Source: Cryptomeria japonica
Taxonomy: Eukaryota > Streptophyta > Pinopsida > Cupressales > Cupressaceae
Reading direction: 5' to 3'
NCBI RefSeq assembly: GCF_030272615.1
Contig: NC_081409.1
Location: forward strand, 648,616,468-648,680,467
DNA length: 64,000 bases
Both the position numbers and the translations under genes were made by a program. The first letter of the stretch is position 1, and each line of letters starts with the position of its first letter. The notes beneath the pieces were generated by a model that worked only from the letters and a program-made list of their open reading frames with translations, ran no database searches and was not told the DNA's origin. Shown here in pieces: positions 45,586 through 56,607 of this stretch.

Positions 45586-45627
45586 GCAAAATCACTTATA
45601 GTAGAAAACGCTAATCTGTTTAAAAAG
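45586..45627 (+). CDS. Candidate 42-bp exon of a MIKC MADS-box gene (K-box end)
   Basis: An ATGCAG acceptor precedes 45586 and a GGTAACA donor follows 45627, enclosing exactly 42 bases in frame: AKSLIVENANLFKK. MIKC-type MADS-box genes of plants carry 42-bp exons at the end of the K-box, and an ENxxLxxK pattern is usual there. The upstream exons (MADS domain, rest of K-box) were not found in the window; in a large genome they could lie beyond long introns filled with elements such as those upstream here. Alternatives: chance frame, or a retained pseudogene fragment. Subfamily cannot be set; the C-terminus is loosely like SVP-type proteins. Confidence 0.5.
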
Positions 45628-45714
45628 GTAACAGGCTGTCTATCCAAATTCCATTGCCATCATAATGCTTCTTTTGCTTTTGGCATGAATATTAAAACTG
45701 TAAACTTGCTACAG

Positions 45715-45837
45715 ATTGGTAGAAGTCGCACGGAATGTTACCTTAATAATGACATCATGGAAGGAGTCAATAGTAGTTTGGAAACAGATGCTGTAACTCA
45801 ACAAGATCTGCCTCAGACTAATCTCAATCTCGCGTAA
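45715..45837 (+). CDS. Candidate last coding exon of the same MADS-like gene
   Basis: It begins after a TTGCTACAG acceptor at 45714 and reads 40 codons to TAA at 45837, ending QDLPQTNLNLA, a hydrophilic, Asn/Gln-rich tail with a short hydrophobic end as in many MADS C-termini (compare TSLxLG-type ends). The 87-base intron between this and the previous exon is GT…AG and, because 87 is a multiple of three, is also open, so one long frame (45565-45837) runs through it. No expression evidence. Confidence 0.5.
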   Translation: MGRSRTECYLNNDIMEGVNSSLETDAVTQQDLPQTNLNLA

Positions 45838-46589
45838 TTATCATCATCATAATTTCTGGTAAACAATTCTTCTTTATTGCTAAAGATAAAATTTAATGAA
45901 GAAAATGTGTGTGTGTGTGCAGCCTCTCATGAATTCAAGGGGTCTCTATGGTCAAAGTGATTTTTCTTGAACTTATTTCAGGCACAGTGAAGTTCCAACA
46001 GTATTCAAACAGATCATATAAATTAAGAAATAAAGTATTCCATTAATGTTCCTAGACTCGCACCTCTCACTTTCTTTGTTGTCTATGCTATGATTTGAGC
46101 TTGACGCTTAATTTTTTAACATTAATTTTACCAAATAGAAAATAACTTCTAGATTGAAATAGTATACAAGGTTAAATAACAGAGCGCCTTATGTTATCTT
46201 TAATGTAAAGAACAGAATCTGGAACATTCAACAAACCACAACCCATCAAAGTTTCCTTAAATTGTTTTTCTCCATTACAAATTTTTAGCAGTTTACATTT
46301 CCCAAATAATAATTCAGGAAAACTTTTGATTCAATATCTGCTGTGCAAGGTATGTATTATAGTGTCATATAATGTACGCGTTGTTCTTCAAATGCTTTGT
46401 TTTTACTGTACTAAAAACCTCTTGTATTCACAACTTATTAGATTAAAAAAAAAAGCATATAAGCAAAATCGGTTAGACGTATATACACAGAAAATTATAA
46501 TAGCTGGTGCTGTTATTTTAGCTCTGCATTACATATAGGAAATAGAGCAGCAATATTTAATGATAAAGAATAATGATTTACAAGCCATA
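45838..46589 (+). other. AT-rich stretch, possible 3' UTR at its start
   Basis: TAAAGATAAAATTTAATG near 45880 could serve polyadenylation of the MADS-like gene. A short GT microsatellite lies near 45908-45919. Nothing else recognised. Confidence 0.35.
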
Positions 46590-47370
46590 TACTTCCATAT
46601 GCATTATGAGGGGGATTTTCTATCATATAGAAAATTATACAAGTAATTTGAATGAAAATAATATATAATATATATTTCAGATATTGATTAATCATGTTTT
46701 ACAATACATGTAAATTATACAATGAACATGATTCTTTCATCCTTATTCATAATAAAAGGTAGAAAAAATATAACCAAAAGCTTAAATATAAGTTTCAACT
46801 TCTCTGCGTATTCTGAGAGGAAATTTTTTATTATATAAAAACTTATAAAAGTAATTTGAATTAAAATAATATGCAATATACATGCAAATTACTGATTAAT
46901 TATATTTTACAATATATGTCAATTATACTCATTAGAACCATTAGAAAAAATGCAAAGCAAAGCTTAAAGTGTAAGCTCCAATTTCTGTGTGTTGTCTGAC
47001 TGGCAATTTTTGTTTTATAAAAAATTACATAAATTTTTTAAATTAAAATAGCATTTAATATACATGAAAATTACCAATGAACTATATTTTATGATACATG
47101 TAAACTATATAATGGACATAAGGGAACTGCCAAAGCAAAGCTTAAAGTTTATGCTCTAACTTTTATGTATATTTTGACAGAGAAAATTTTATGTTACATA
47201 TAAAATTACACAAGTAATTTAAAATATAATAATAGAAAATTATTGACTGGTTATCTTTTACAATACATGCAAATCAATGAGTTTTATTATTTGATTATCA
47301 ATTATACTAATCATTGGAAAAAACTCAAATCAAATCTTAAAACATAAACTTCTCATGAGCTAAGATAATA
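46590..47370. repeat. Four diverged tandem repeats, about 170-210 bp each
   Basis: Landmarks recur in the same order: a GAGG-AATTTT(T)TAT start, AAAATTAnACAAGTAATTT, ACAATACATGnAAATTATA (at 46701, 46909, 47091 and 47260) and CAAAGCTTAAA (about 46780, 46960, 47135, 47330). Spacing is 208, 182 and 169 bases. Units are much diverged, so this is an old array. Confidence 0.72.
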
Positions 47371-47879
47371 TAAAATAGCAAGCAATCCTTGCTGAACCAA
47401 CTCTGTCTCAATATGCTTGGTGTTATTGTGAAACATTAGCTTTTTTCCCATTAATATACTAATTTGGTTATGACAATAAAATAAGATAGTTCCATGTTGT
47501 ATCTTTCACATATTCTCTTATAATCTTGTCAACCACATTGTCTAACAAGTTGCAAATGTGGTAGCTTTGAGCTTTACTATGAAAAGTGATAGGTTTTTTT
47601 ATGGATTTCAAATAAAATAACACAAAATAAGAAGTAAAGAATAACTTAAAGTACACATCTTGAATTTGTGGAACATCCCCAATCTGAATCTAGACATCTA
47701 ATTGATTTAGTAGTGTTTTGGCTTTCAAAATTTTATTTCATTTTCCAAGACTTTCACTCTTAAAAGAGATCTTATATACTAATGTGTAGTCTTCAACACC
47801 ATAAGAATTAATATTTATATACCAACATACAATCTTCAACACCATATGAATTAATATTTGGGTTCTCTTAAAAGTTATT
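47371..47879. other. AT-rich stretch without recognised features
   Basis: No credible ORF. A 40-base segment around AATCTTCAACACCATA(A/T)GAATTAATATT is repeated near 47790 and 47833. Confidence 0.4.
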
Positions 47880-48108
47880 AGCATATATGATAACATTATT
47901 TATTACAAAAAAGACAGGCTTTGAAGGGGCCTCAAAACCCTTAACAACAAATTATAAAAGAGATAAAACATGAAAGTTCCAGCTAGAAAACACATAAACA
48001 ACAAACAGATACAGTTGGCAAAAATAAAAAGCCAACGAGAGATCCAAGAGTAACAAAAGGATAGCACAGCGACACCCAAGGGATAGCCAAAAGCACAAGC
48101 CAACACAA
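47880..48108 (-). other. Probable retroelement 3' untranslated tail
   Basis: On minus after the ORF stop: a T-rich stretch, then GGGTTTTGAGGCCCCTT and a TTTTTTGTAATAAAT run. It looks like the end of a LINE transcript unit, but no poly(A) run or target duplication is visible. Confidence 0.4.
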
Positions 48109-49874
48109 CTAAGAAAAATTATCAAGAAGCTCCATAGCTTCTTTCTCCAGCTGAGCCATAGAGGCAACAACACTCTTGAAATCATCTAGTTCCTTAGCTT
48201 GTTGAGCCATCTTCCTCGTATTCGTTCGTGTTCTTTTACCAGGCCTAGTAGCCACACCTTCAAGGGTCAAGTCCTTGTCCTTATAAGTATCAATCGTATT
48301 CTTTTCCAACTGGAATTGTTCCAGTTTATTGATCAACACTTTGAAATTATCAATCGAAGCTTTCAAAATTTTGTGACTTTGTTCTCCAATCTTCTTCAGG
48401 GTTTCCTCATGACTATAAACCCTCTTTTTCAGCTCATTAAACATAGCCTCCACAGATTTAAATTGGGATCCATAAGCTTGAGTAATAGCCTTCGCATCAT
48501 CGATGACTTTTGTTAATTCCTTCAGATATTTAGGAAAAGAGCTGAGATTACCCATCCCGACAGCTTCCAAAATGTCCACTTTCTTAGAAGAGTTTAGACT
48601 TCAAACTTTCAATCTCTGAGTAGATCCTTTTTATAGCTTTATAAGTCTCCATCACCCCATTCTTCGCAGTGTGAAGCATAGCTATGGGAGAATCATTGCT
48701 ATCTTTATTGAATTATAAAAAATCAACATTATTCTCTAGGGTTTCCACCTCAACAATTGTGACTCTGTCTTTAGGAGGTAGAGTTTTACCTTTCGCCACA
48801 TTCTTTCCCTCTTTCTCAACACCACAAGTCCATTGATTAGGATCCAAAGGAGGAGGGGGGGTTGCATTGAGGTACCAACCTCCTTCTTCGAGTTGATTTA
48901 AGTGATAGCAGGACTGCGCTTACCTTTATTTTTTTCTTAGGCGGTGGGGTGGCATTTTCGCTTTCAGTCTCCATACCATTATCATCCTCATCATCTTCTT
49001 CAAACCAATTGTCCTCCTCCTGTACTTTTTTCCTATTTCCCTTAAACCTTTGTCATAAGTCTTTCTGCCAAATCCAAAACCAATATCTTTATCCTTCCCC
49101 TTTTCGGTTTCCTTGCCGGAGGTATCCATGTCAAAATCACCTTCCAAATCTGTATTAGACCCCTCATCATCACTGTCATCTAAACTCTCAGATTCCTCTT
49201 ATGAGGCTGAAAAATTAGTGATGGAATGTTGAACAAAAGTGGCCTTAATATGATTATATAAAATAAAAATAAACCCTTCATACATGGGCGGATTGCTATC
49301 CGAGTTAGCCCTAAAATCCTTTAAACTAGTGTTCAAGGAATAAAACAAGTAGAAAGGAATTGACACCATATCCTTGTGGCAGAAGTGATTCAAGAGAACA
49401 AAATGATAACCATAAACTCAAGAGTATCTACCATCAAGAGTAACATATTGCATCGCCACAAACAAAACTCCATCTCCATACCTTTTTAATCACCTTCGGC
49501 GAATAATAGGTCTTGGTGGATTTCACCAATTTGGCTTTCTCAAAGTCTTCCTTCGAGAACTGCTTGATAGCTGCCTTTGTGAGCTTTCTATCCTTGTAGA
49601 ATTTTTTTCCCTCCATAGGCATCCTAGAAACTTCAGCAATCATACCTTCATCAATTTCCACCTTCCTCCCACCTATGGTGATTCTGCCCTCCTTCCAATT
49701 CTTCTTGAATAGCTTGGTAACAGTGGGGTTATTACCAAGAATTTGCTCCATATATCCTGTCATTTTTGCAGCTTCGAGGATAGCCTACGCTTTAATTTTC
49801 TTCTTCCATTTATCACAAGTATTCTTCCATTTATCACAAGTAAGCGGTTCAATCCTCTTCCCATTGCCCCCCAT
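48109..49874 (-). pseudogene. Unknown retroelement-type ORF (region H), broken
   Basis: The start is taken at MGGNGKRIEP (49874). N-terminal block MTGYMEQILGNNPTVTKLF, then IDEGMIAEVSRMPMEGKKFY (49434-49763), which shares spacing with TKEAIQAVIGLPKVG of ORF2 in NA-3. A VWRWSFVCGDAICYS block follows, then shifted frames carrying HFCHKDMVSIPFYLFYSL (49199-49393), an acidic Asp/Ser linker, a basic Gly/Lys stretch (48926-49147) and a C-terminal coiled coil (48109-48579). An in-frame 21-bp duplication (CDKWKNT doubled) lies near 49800-49841. It follows LINE B on the same strand, so it may be part of that element or another remnant. Function unknown. Confidence 0.55.
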
Positions 49875-50069
49875 TACAACCACAACAAAGTTTCTAACAC
49901 CTTTCACAATGCAAAACATAACAAAAACAGAGGCTAAAATGTAAAGAATAGAAAGCCTCAAAAAAGAAATGGACACCCAAAAAGCGTGCAAGGTCTTGTC
50001 CGCATTAAATGCCAGCTTGTCCTTCAAGCGTCGCTCTTTTCGATTCATTATATCAACTTTCATTAATAA

Positions 50070-50606
50070 GTACGTTGTTATCATCACTTACCGCTCCCTT
50101 TTTTCCATGCACTCTGTCATAAATGAGGATGGCACGAGCATCATTAGGAAGATCTAGCTCACCTCTCCAGTAGATCATTTGATCAGCTTGAACAACCATG
50201 TTGGCATCCTAGTCAGCCATGGCATTGGTTTTTTTATAATTATGTGAAATAACACACCGCTCAAAGGAGTTAATTATCTCCTTGGTAGAAGATATAATAT
50301 TTTTGATAGTCCAAGATGGGGAGAGAGACCCTTAAGACATCTTATGATGTTATTAGAATCTCCCTCAAGCCAAACATTTTTATAACCCAAGGTTCTGGCT
50401 AGGGTAATAGCTTGGTAAGTTGCCATGGCTTCGGCTAAGTGGTTGGTCTGAGATTCCATGGGGAGTGCCACCACTGCAATACAATAACCAACTTCATTTC
50501 GTATCACTCCCCCACACCCAGCCGACCCTGGGTTCCCCTTGGACGCCCCATCAAAATTAACTTTGATCCAACCACTTGGAGGAAAAGACCATTTGTTGCT
50601 ATCTCT
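50070..50606 (-). pseudogene. LINE B RNase H domain
   Basis: Directly at the NA-3 edge the minus frame reads SGWIKVNFDGASKGNPGSAG, the RNase H catalytic Asp block of plant L1 elements. It is followed by GGVIRNEVGYCIAVVALPME, AEAMATYQAITLARTLGYKN (Glu block) and VWLEGDSNNIIRCL (Asp block). A frameshift near 50330 then leads to SFERCVISHNYKKTNAMAD (His block), with TAG in place of Trp, and the frame ends near 50070. Confidence 0.92.
50602..50606. repeat. Target site duplication of NA-3, left copy
   Basis: TCTCT at 50602-50606 against TATCT at 57521-57525: four of five bases match. The left copy keeps the LINE reading frame, so the right copy is the mutated one. Confidence 0.82.
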
Positions 50607-51536
50607 TGGAATTGAAGGAATCCAAGAACACTGAGAGGGGGGGTGTGAATCAGTGTTCTGCTGGTAATATAAGGTTTAAACTTATTATAACATACACATA
50701 TAAATTGGTAAATGAAGAAACATATAACATGAATGAACATATAACATATAAACTTATAATAACATATAACATATAAACCAGCCACATGAATGAACACCAT
50801 AATATACTGAATTTTATACGTGGAAAACCTCAAAGAGGAAAAACTATGGTGGGATTTGTGACGCCCAATATCAATTCATTGGCCATGTGAAATATATTAC
50901 ATAGCATGGAGGCTTGCACATGCAGGAAGGCACACTGCTCAACACAAAAGAGTCTCACTGACTACAAGCTTCTGCTGAGATAAAACAATAATGGTGAACT
51001 CAAAAATACATTTGTAATGCCAAAAAGAGTTCTAGTTAAAGCTCTATTCTATACCGATTCATAAACCCTAAACCCTTTTATCGGTATCTCCTTTCCTCTA
51101 AGAATGCTTTACAAACCATCTACTGACCATTGCATGATATTACTTTTGCATACAAATGATCTACATACATATCCTTCGCATCACTTTTTTTCTCCACATT
51201 CATTGTCCTATATCAAAATGACCTAATAAACTGACTTATATAGCCTTTACAAACAATATGCCTTATGTCAGCTTACAATACATTACAACAAATATTCAAT
51301 GTCGACCCTATACAATAATTACAAAATGATTTTACAAATAAAATCTTTCGGATCCCAAACTGATGTTGGCTTCACTGAAGTGCTGGATGTCAGTGTCGGT
51401 GATGACACTGATTACTCCAATGTCGGTATTTATCCGTGTATGCCTCCAATGTCAGTATCTGCCGATATATGCCTTCTATAGAATCTTGTTGCCATCAATG
51501 ATAATATATGAATCCAATGAATGTTAATTGCCAACA
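50607..51536 (-). repeat. NA-3 3' LTR
   Basis: 930 bases, TGTTGGCAATTAACATTC (minus) at 51536 to CAATTCCA at 50607. It holds a local duplication of an ATAACATATAAAC-type segment near 50720-50780 that is absent from the 5' LTR. Confidence 0.92.
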
Positions 51537-51802
51537 ATCTCCCCCTTTGGCATTGATGGCAACACTCATGTGAAAAATGGATTCCCTGCCAGTTCAATTG
51601 AAATTGAAACATGCTCCCCCTGAGCCTATTGACCACTTGATTCATATACTCTCTGTCTGATATCCTCCCCCTAGGATTATATACATAATTTTCTTTTCAT
51701 TTCATTTTTCACATACATACACTCCCCCTTCAGCATCAATGTCAAAGACCGGTGAAATAATTGTTAGGAATATGTGCAAAAGAATGAATAATTACATATT
51801 AC
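51537..51802 (-). other. NA-3 3' spacer with polypurine tract
   Basis: The complement of ATCTCCCCCTTTGGCATT (51537-51554) is the polypurine tract. The rest is non-coding, with further purine runs (complements of CTCCCCCTGAG, CTCCCCCTAGG and CTCCCCCTTCA). Confidence 0.8.
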
Positions 51803-54800
51803 TTACTGGAGCTTGACCAATTTCAAGATTTCCAGATAATCTTTCTCTAGTAACTGTAAATAAGTATCCCAAGTAGTTTTGAATATTTCGGATATGGATA
51901 CAAGTCTGCTCAATAAATATGCAAGCGATTCTTTCTCAGTGACTTCTACCGGTGTGGGCTTCGCAAGCATATCCATGCATTCCCTCTTATGTACACTAAG
52001 TGAATCCAATCTTGGACTCACCAAACCTCTGAGACTTCTTGCTCTCCGAATGATCTTATCTCTTTCCTTTTCAAAAACAAAAAATTTGGTTCTCCAAAGT
52101 CAAAATTTGTCCATCAATGGATGTTGTAAGTGAAATTAGTCCATCAAAATAATTAGCAATATTAGCAATCTTCTCTTGTAACTCCTTCATCCTCCTATCT
52201 ACATTTGTTGTAAGAATCTCTATATTACAACAGACCTTGTAGATGTTACTACACTATTTCAAAGAATTTTCAATAAGTATAAGTTTCTCTTCAATTTTCT
52301 TTTTCTCTGTGTCAATAATCCAGTCAAAAGTGGCTTTCTTAGCCAAAGTGAATCTTTCAAGTGCTTGTCGATCAGAAATCTGTTGTAATGATTGAAAGTT
52401 TTTTAGAGATGTGCTCTGTCAATGCTTTAAGCTTGCCAGAAGGGCTTGCTTCATTTTCAATCATACATTTAGGAATCAATCTGTGCAAAACTGTTATTGA
52501 TTGATCTATTATTCCTTTGTCTGCAGATCCCTCCTTCATTAGCTTTTGAGAAGCCATCATCATTAGCTCTGTGGGACTCATCTCTGTGATTGATTTCTTC
52601 TCAACTTGAGAAGTGTCAATTGTCAAAAGTTTTGCTGAGGAGTCAACTGCCGATATAGTATTGGGTGTCTTATCAGTCTCTTTTTTCTTTTCTTTCTTTT
52701 CCTTATCCTCTCTTGGTGTATCCCTTTTCTCATCGTCTTTTGCACCCGGGGCTTCGCCACTTGGTGCAGTATCTGTCACTGCTAGTGGATTATCATCCAC
52801 AATATTATCTGTATCCTATACATTCTCTATTTTACCTTGCTCAGACTGTACAAATGTTGTCTATCGGTTTAGCCTGTACACTCTTATTATCTACTAGCTC
52901 ATTCAAAATTTGATCTAAACTTCGCAAAATTCCTTTTCCTTTGGTTCTATCCGGAATGGTGGGAGTTGTTGCCTTAGCAAATTCTTCTTGGGAAGTAAGG
53001 AAATAAGGATTCTTTGGAAGAATTTAGCCCAACCATCTCTGGTCTCATTTATTATTTCATTGACTCTACCCATCATTAAGCTTATTTGCCAGGGTTTACT
53101 GCCAAAGATTGTTCTATTTGCAACTTCTATACATCTTCTCATGTCCTCATTATTTATAGAACCACAAATACCTAAAAGTTCAACTTCTTTAATCTCTTTT
53201 TCCCTCTTAACTGCATCTAATCTCCTTGCATCCAACTTATTATACAAAGATGAAGGAATTTCCTTCAAAATTTCTACAAAAGCCTCCTTATATATGTCTA
53301 AATGTAACAAAATTTCTTCTTCCATTTCATTTTTATCATTGTCATCTAAATGCTCATAAAAATTTGACACATTCTTGAAAATTCCATCTTTAGTTACCTC
53401 ATCAATTAATTTTGCACAGGTCATATTACCGGATTCAATTGCTTCATCTATCTCACTCTTTTTCTTCTTCTTGCCAGGGGTTGCTGGATTGGATGGAGCT
53501 GGCTTCCTCTTCTGAGTAGGTTTCCTTGTCAGAGGTGTGGATATTGGTGTCACCTTTCTTACTATCTTTCTCCTTGGCTCCACCTTCTTCTCTTCTACCA
53601 GAGGCTTGTCAGCTTTCTTTCTTTGTACCCTTCTGAATGCAAGAGGTTGTTTATCCTTTGTATCAGAGTTAAAAGTGATAGGAGATATGAAAGTTGTTGG
53701 CCTCTTTACCTCAGGAGCACTTTTCACTACAATTGTTACAATTGCCATTGCCAGTTGATCTACCGGTTTAGATCCAGAACCTAGTTCTCTATCTATCTTG
53801 TGAATTATATTTTGAACGAATATAGACAATTTTTCTATTTTCTTTTCCCTCCTTTTCTTGTTGAAACAAATTTTAACTTCAAGAGCCTTCTCCTCGGTCA
53901 TACCAAAGTGTTTAAATTTATCATCCAAAGGAGCATCAATCAACATTTTAGCATATAGTTCCAAGATGCAGTCATCAACTTCATAACCTAATTCAGTGAC
54001 CCATATTGTTCTTGGTTCCACTGCTTCCATGAGGGTCTCATTTGTTTTTACCATGAAGTAGATTTTAGTGGAGTATTTCTCCATAATGTGTTTGGAGATT
54101 CTCTCCCTCAGTCTCATGTTCTCTTGAAAATATTTAAAGAAGCCCCATAACTTCTCATCCCTGTTGTTGCCAAGACTGATGATTGCATCTTTAATCTACA
54201 TACCTACCAGGAAGTCATGAGCCCATCATTTCTTTCCCAAACTTGGTAGCTCATTCATGAAATACAACATCAAGATGACAATAAGATTGCCAAACCGGAA
54301 TGTTCCTTTCTTAACACCTTTGATTTTTCCAAGATTTATCATTAATTCATTTCTTAACCATTCACACAAATCATACTTTCCATCATTCTTTATCATTTGA
54401 TATGCAACATGGATACAAGAACTGGCAACAAAGTTCAATCGACTTGATTGTGTTACCTTGTAGCCAATGATCATGCTGGCAAATTTTACATATGTATCTT
54501 TAATGGTACTGATCCTCATTGACCTTCCATCATGGGTTGAATCGATGATCTTTTCAACCTCAGTGTTGGAGATCTTCTTCCCAGGTTCCTGTCCGACTTT
54601 GGGTAAGCCGATGACCGCCTGAATTGCTTCTTTGGTGGTCATGTGAGGCTGATCCAGCCAGATGAATTCATTATGGACCCTTCTCAGAACATATTTAATC
54701 ATTTCATCCTTGAATTCTGGTTAACCCTAGGTCTTCAATGATTTGATATTCCAGCTTGATTGTTCTCGAGCTGCCTAGTATCACAGATTGATACATTCCC

Positions 54801-55021
54801 TTGATTTCCTCAATGCCTAAATCCTCCAAAGTGCAGTGAATATAAGCTCTGACATCTTCCACATATACTATGCCATTGAGAACCCTCGAAAATGCACCAG
54901 TAGAGTCTTCCTTCATTGCTATTTGAGGAACTTCCTTGAAAATAGGTCTAAGCCTATCCTTAACCTCAACTACAGTGGGATTCGCAATGAAAGTAGGAGC
55001 AGAGGATGATCTGGATGCCAT
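51803..55021 (-). pseudogene. NA-3 ORF2: conserved unknown protein
   Basis: The start is MASRSSSAPT (55021). Blocks match ORF2 of NA-D and NA-2: IVYVEDVRAYIHCTLEDLG, then MIKYVLRRVHNEFIWLDQP, FASMIIGYKVTQSSRLNFV and LCEWLRNELMINLGKIKG (54226-54702). Next come TIWVTELGYEVDDCILELYA, a basic linker rich in Lys/Pro/Arg (53460-53640), LIDEVTKDGIFKNVSNFYEH and LMMGRVNEIINETRDGWAKF (about 53000-53060), an acidic linker and a helical C-terminus (51803-52800). Frameshifts lie near 54703 and 53020, with a few stops. No catalytic motif recognised. Confidence 0.82.
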
Positions 55022-55417
55022 TTCAAAGAAATACCTGGATAACAATCGTCGGTTTGAAAGATCTTGATCACTTCTCAAATAACTACTGGAAATCTTTAGA
55101 ATGGCTTTGCTTGCTTTTGATCGCCTATGATTCGCCTCTTCTTTGCTCTGGTTTTCTTGAGTGCCGGGTGAGTGAAAATGAATCAATTTTTCCTTTTTAT
55201 CGGCGAGTAAACCCTAATTCTTCACTGTCATAAATGCTTAGTGGTGCGCCCTACCGCATGTCAGTTTCACAGTTTTATGCCAGATAAACCTCTATCAATG
55301 ATCAATACCACTTTCTAGATCTCTTCCGTGGAATATGCAAGATTTGAAATGAATTTGCCAACCCCTAAGGCGTCTGCCTCAGTTACCGGTTGAATTTCCT
55401 GCCGGTGCAGGAATGCT
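55022..55417 (-). other. NA-3 spacer between ORF1 and ORF2
   Basis: About 400 bases without coding signal, the same size and position as in NA-2 (8038-8434). Confidence 0.6.
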
Positions 55418-56530
55418 CTATTCAACCAGTGGAGTTACTGGTGCAGTTACCGGTGGAGTTGCATCTCCACTTGGTTCTTTAGACTTTCTAACCCATCTCT
55501 TGATGTGATCTTGATGTAATTCATCTACCTTTTGCTTTCCTTTCTCATTTGCTTTGTCATTGCTAACCAATTTAGTCTTGCTTCTGCAGTACTTAGCAAT
55601 ATGACCTATTTTGTTGCATGCATAACATGTAGCATTGTTCTTTTGAATTTCTTTGCCATATCCGGTATCATTCCTTGATCTGCATTGGTTAGCCAAATGT
55701 CCAAAATTTCCACATGCATGACACTTAACATTTATTTTGCAATCTTTTGACTTATGACCATATTTCTTGCTATTTGTGCATTGACCGAGAACTGAATTGT
55801 AGTTTTGATTTGCTCTATTTCTACATTGTTTAGCCATATGCCCAAATTTATTACAAACAAAGAATCTACCATTAAATTTGTAAGCATTAGATTGCCTTAC
55901 CAGTTTCCTCTGGTCTGGTGAGTTTTACATATCGGTTGTCTGATCTTTATTTCCAGTACAAGACCTTTCATCTTGTTCAAATCCAAGTCCTCTAGAATCA
56001 TCAATCTGCCTTTGTCTTTTCAATAAATCATCCAACTGTGCAGCACTAATCCTAAATTTTTCTTTATACTCACTTGCAGTAGTCAGATTATTTCTCAGAG
56101 TCACTATTTGTCTTTCAAGCTCTTGTTCATTATTCCGAGATTGTACCAAATTAGTTTTCAACATATCATTCTCAGAAGCCAATCTGCCACATTCTTCAAA
56201 TTTGTTCTTCAAAGATACAACAAGATTTTATTCCTTCTTCTGTCTGTCCTCAATTTCTTTTGACATCCTCATAGCTAGGTCTTGCATTTCATTCTTCATG
56301 AGCTTGTTTGCTTGACTCAGCTTCTGACATTGTTCCTCAAGTGCAATTTTCTCTTCATCATCCTGGTTTTGCAAAAGTTCCTTCCTCTTAGCTTGAGCTG
56401 ATGATAACCTTTCTTGCAGAACAAGAATGAATTCACTAGTAGAATTCAATTCATCTTCCAGCTTTAAGTTCTTCAACCTTTCAGCATCATAATTCTCAAG
56501 TGCCATCTTAGGTTGCTTCTCCATAGCCAT
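55418..56530 (-). pseudogene. NA-3 ORF1: coiled-coil protein with four CCHC knuckles (gag-like)
   Basis: The start is MAMEKQPKMA (56530), 60 bases inside the primer-site leader (WYQSLVPQRK). The N-terminal two-thirds is charged, heptad-like sequence (LNSTSEFILVLQERLSSAQ; LERQIVTLRNNLTTASEYKE). The region FVCNKFGHMAKQC (first Cys of the knuckle replaced by Phe), CTNSKKYGHKSKDC (second Cys replaced), CHACGNFGHLANQC and CYACNKIGHIAKYC forms the knuckle series. Two in-frame stops lie near 56226 and 55925. The C-terminus ends in a Pro/Thr/Val stretch. Colinear with NA-2 ORF1. Confidence 0.8.
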
Positions 56531-56590
56531 ATTTAATGATTTCAGTTTTAGGATCTTCCTCAAGCTGTTAAACTTCCTCTGAGGCACCAG

Positions 56591-56602
56591 GCTCTGATAC
56601 CA
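56591..56602 (-). promoter_or_regulatory. NA-3 primer binding site
   Basis: TGGTATCAGAGC on minus, five bases after the LTR end CCA. Confidence 0.88.
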
Positions 56603-56607
56603 ATTAT

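Noticed and set aside
46590-47370. CRISPR-like repeat array
   Set aside because: Units are long, diverged and without regular spacers; the genome is clearly eukaryotic.
6789-56602. tRNA genes suggested by TGGTATCAGAGC matches
   Set aside because: Only 12 bases complementary to tRNA-Met 3' end are present, next to LTR ends; these are primer binding sites, no cloverleaf is encoded.
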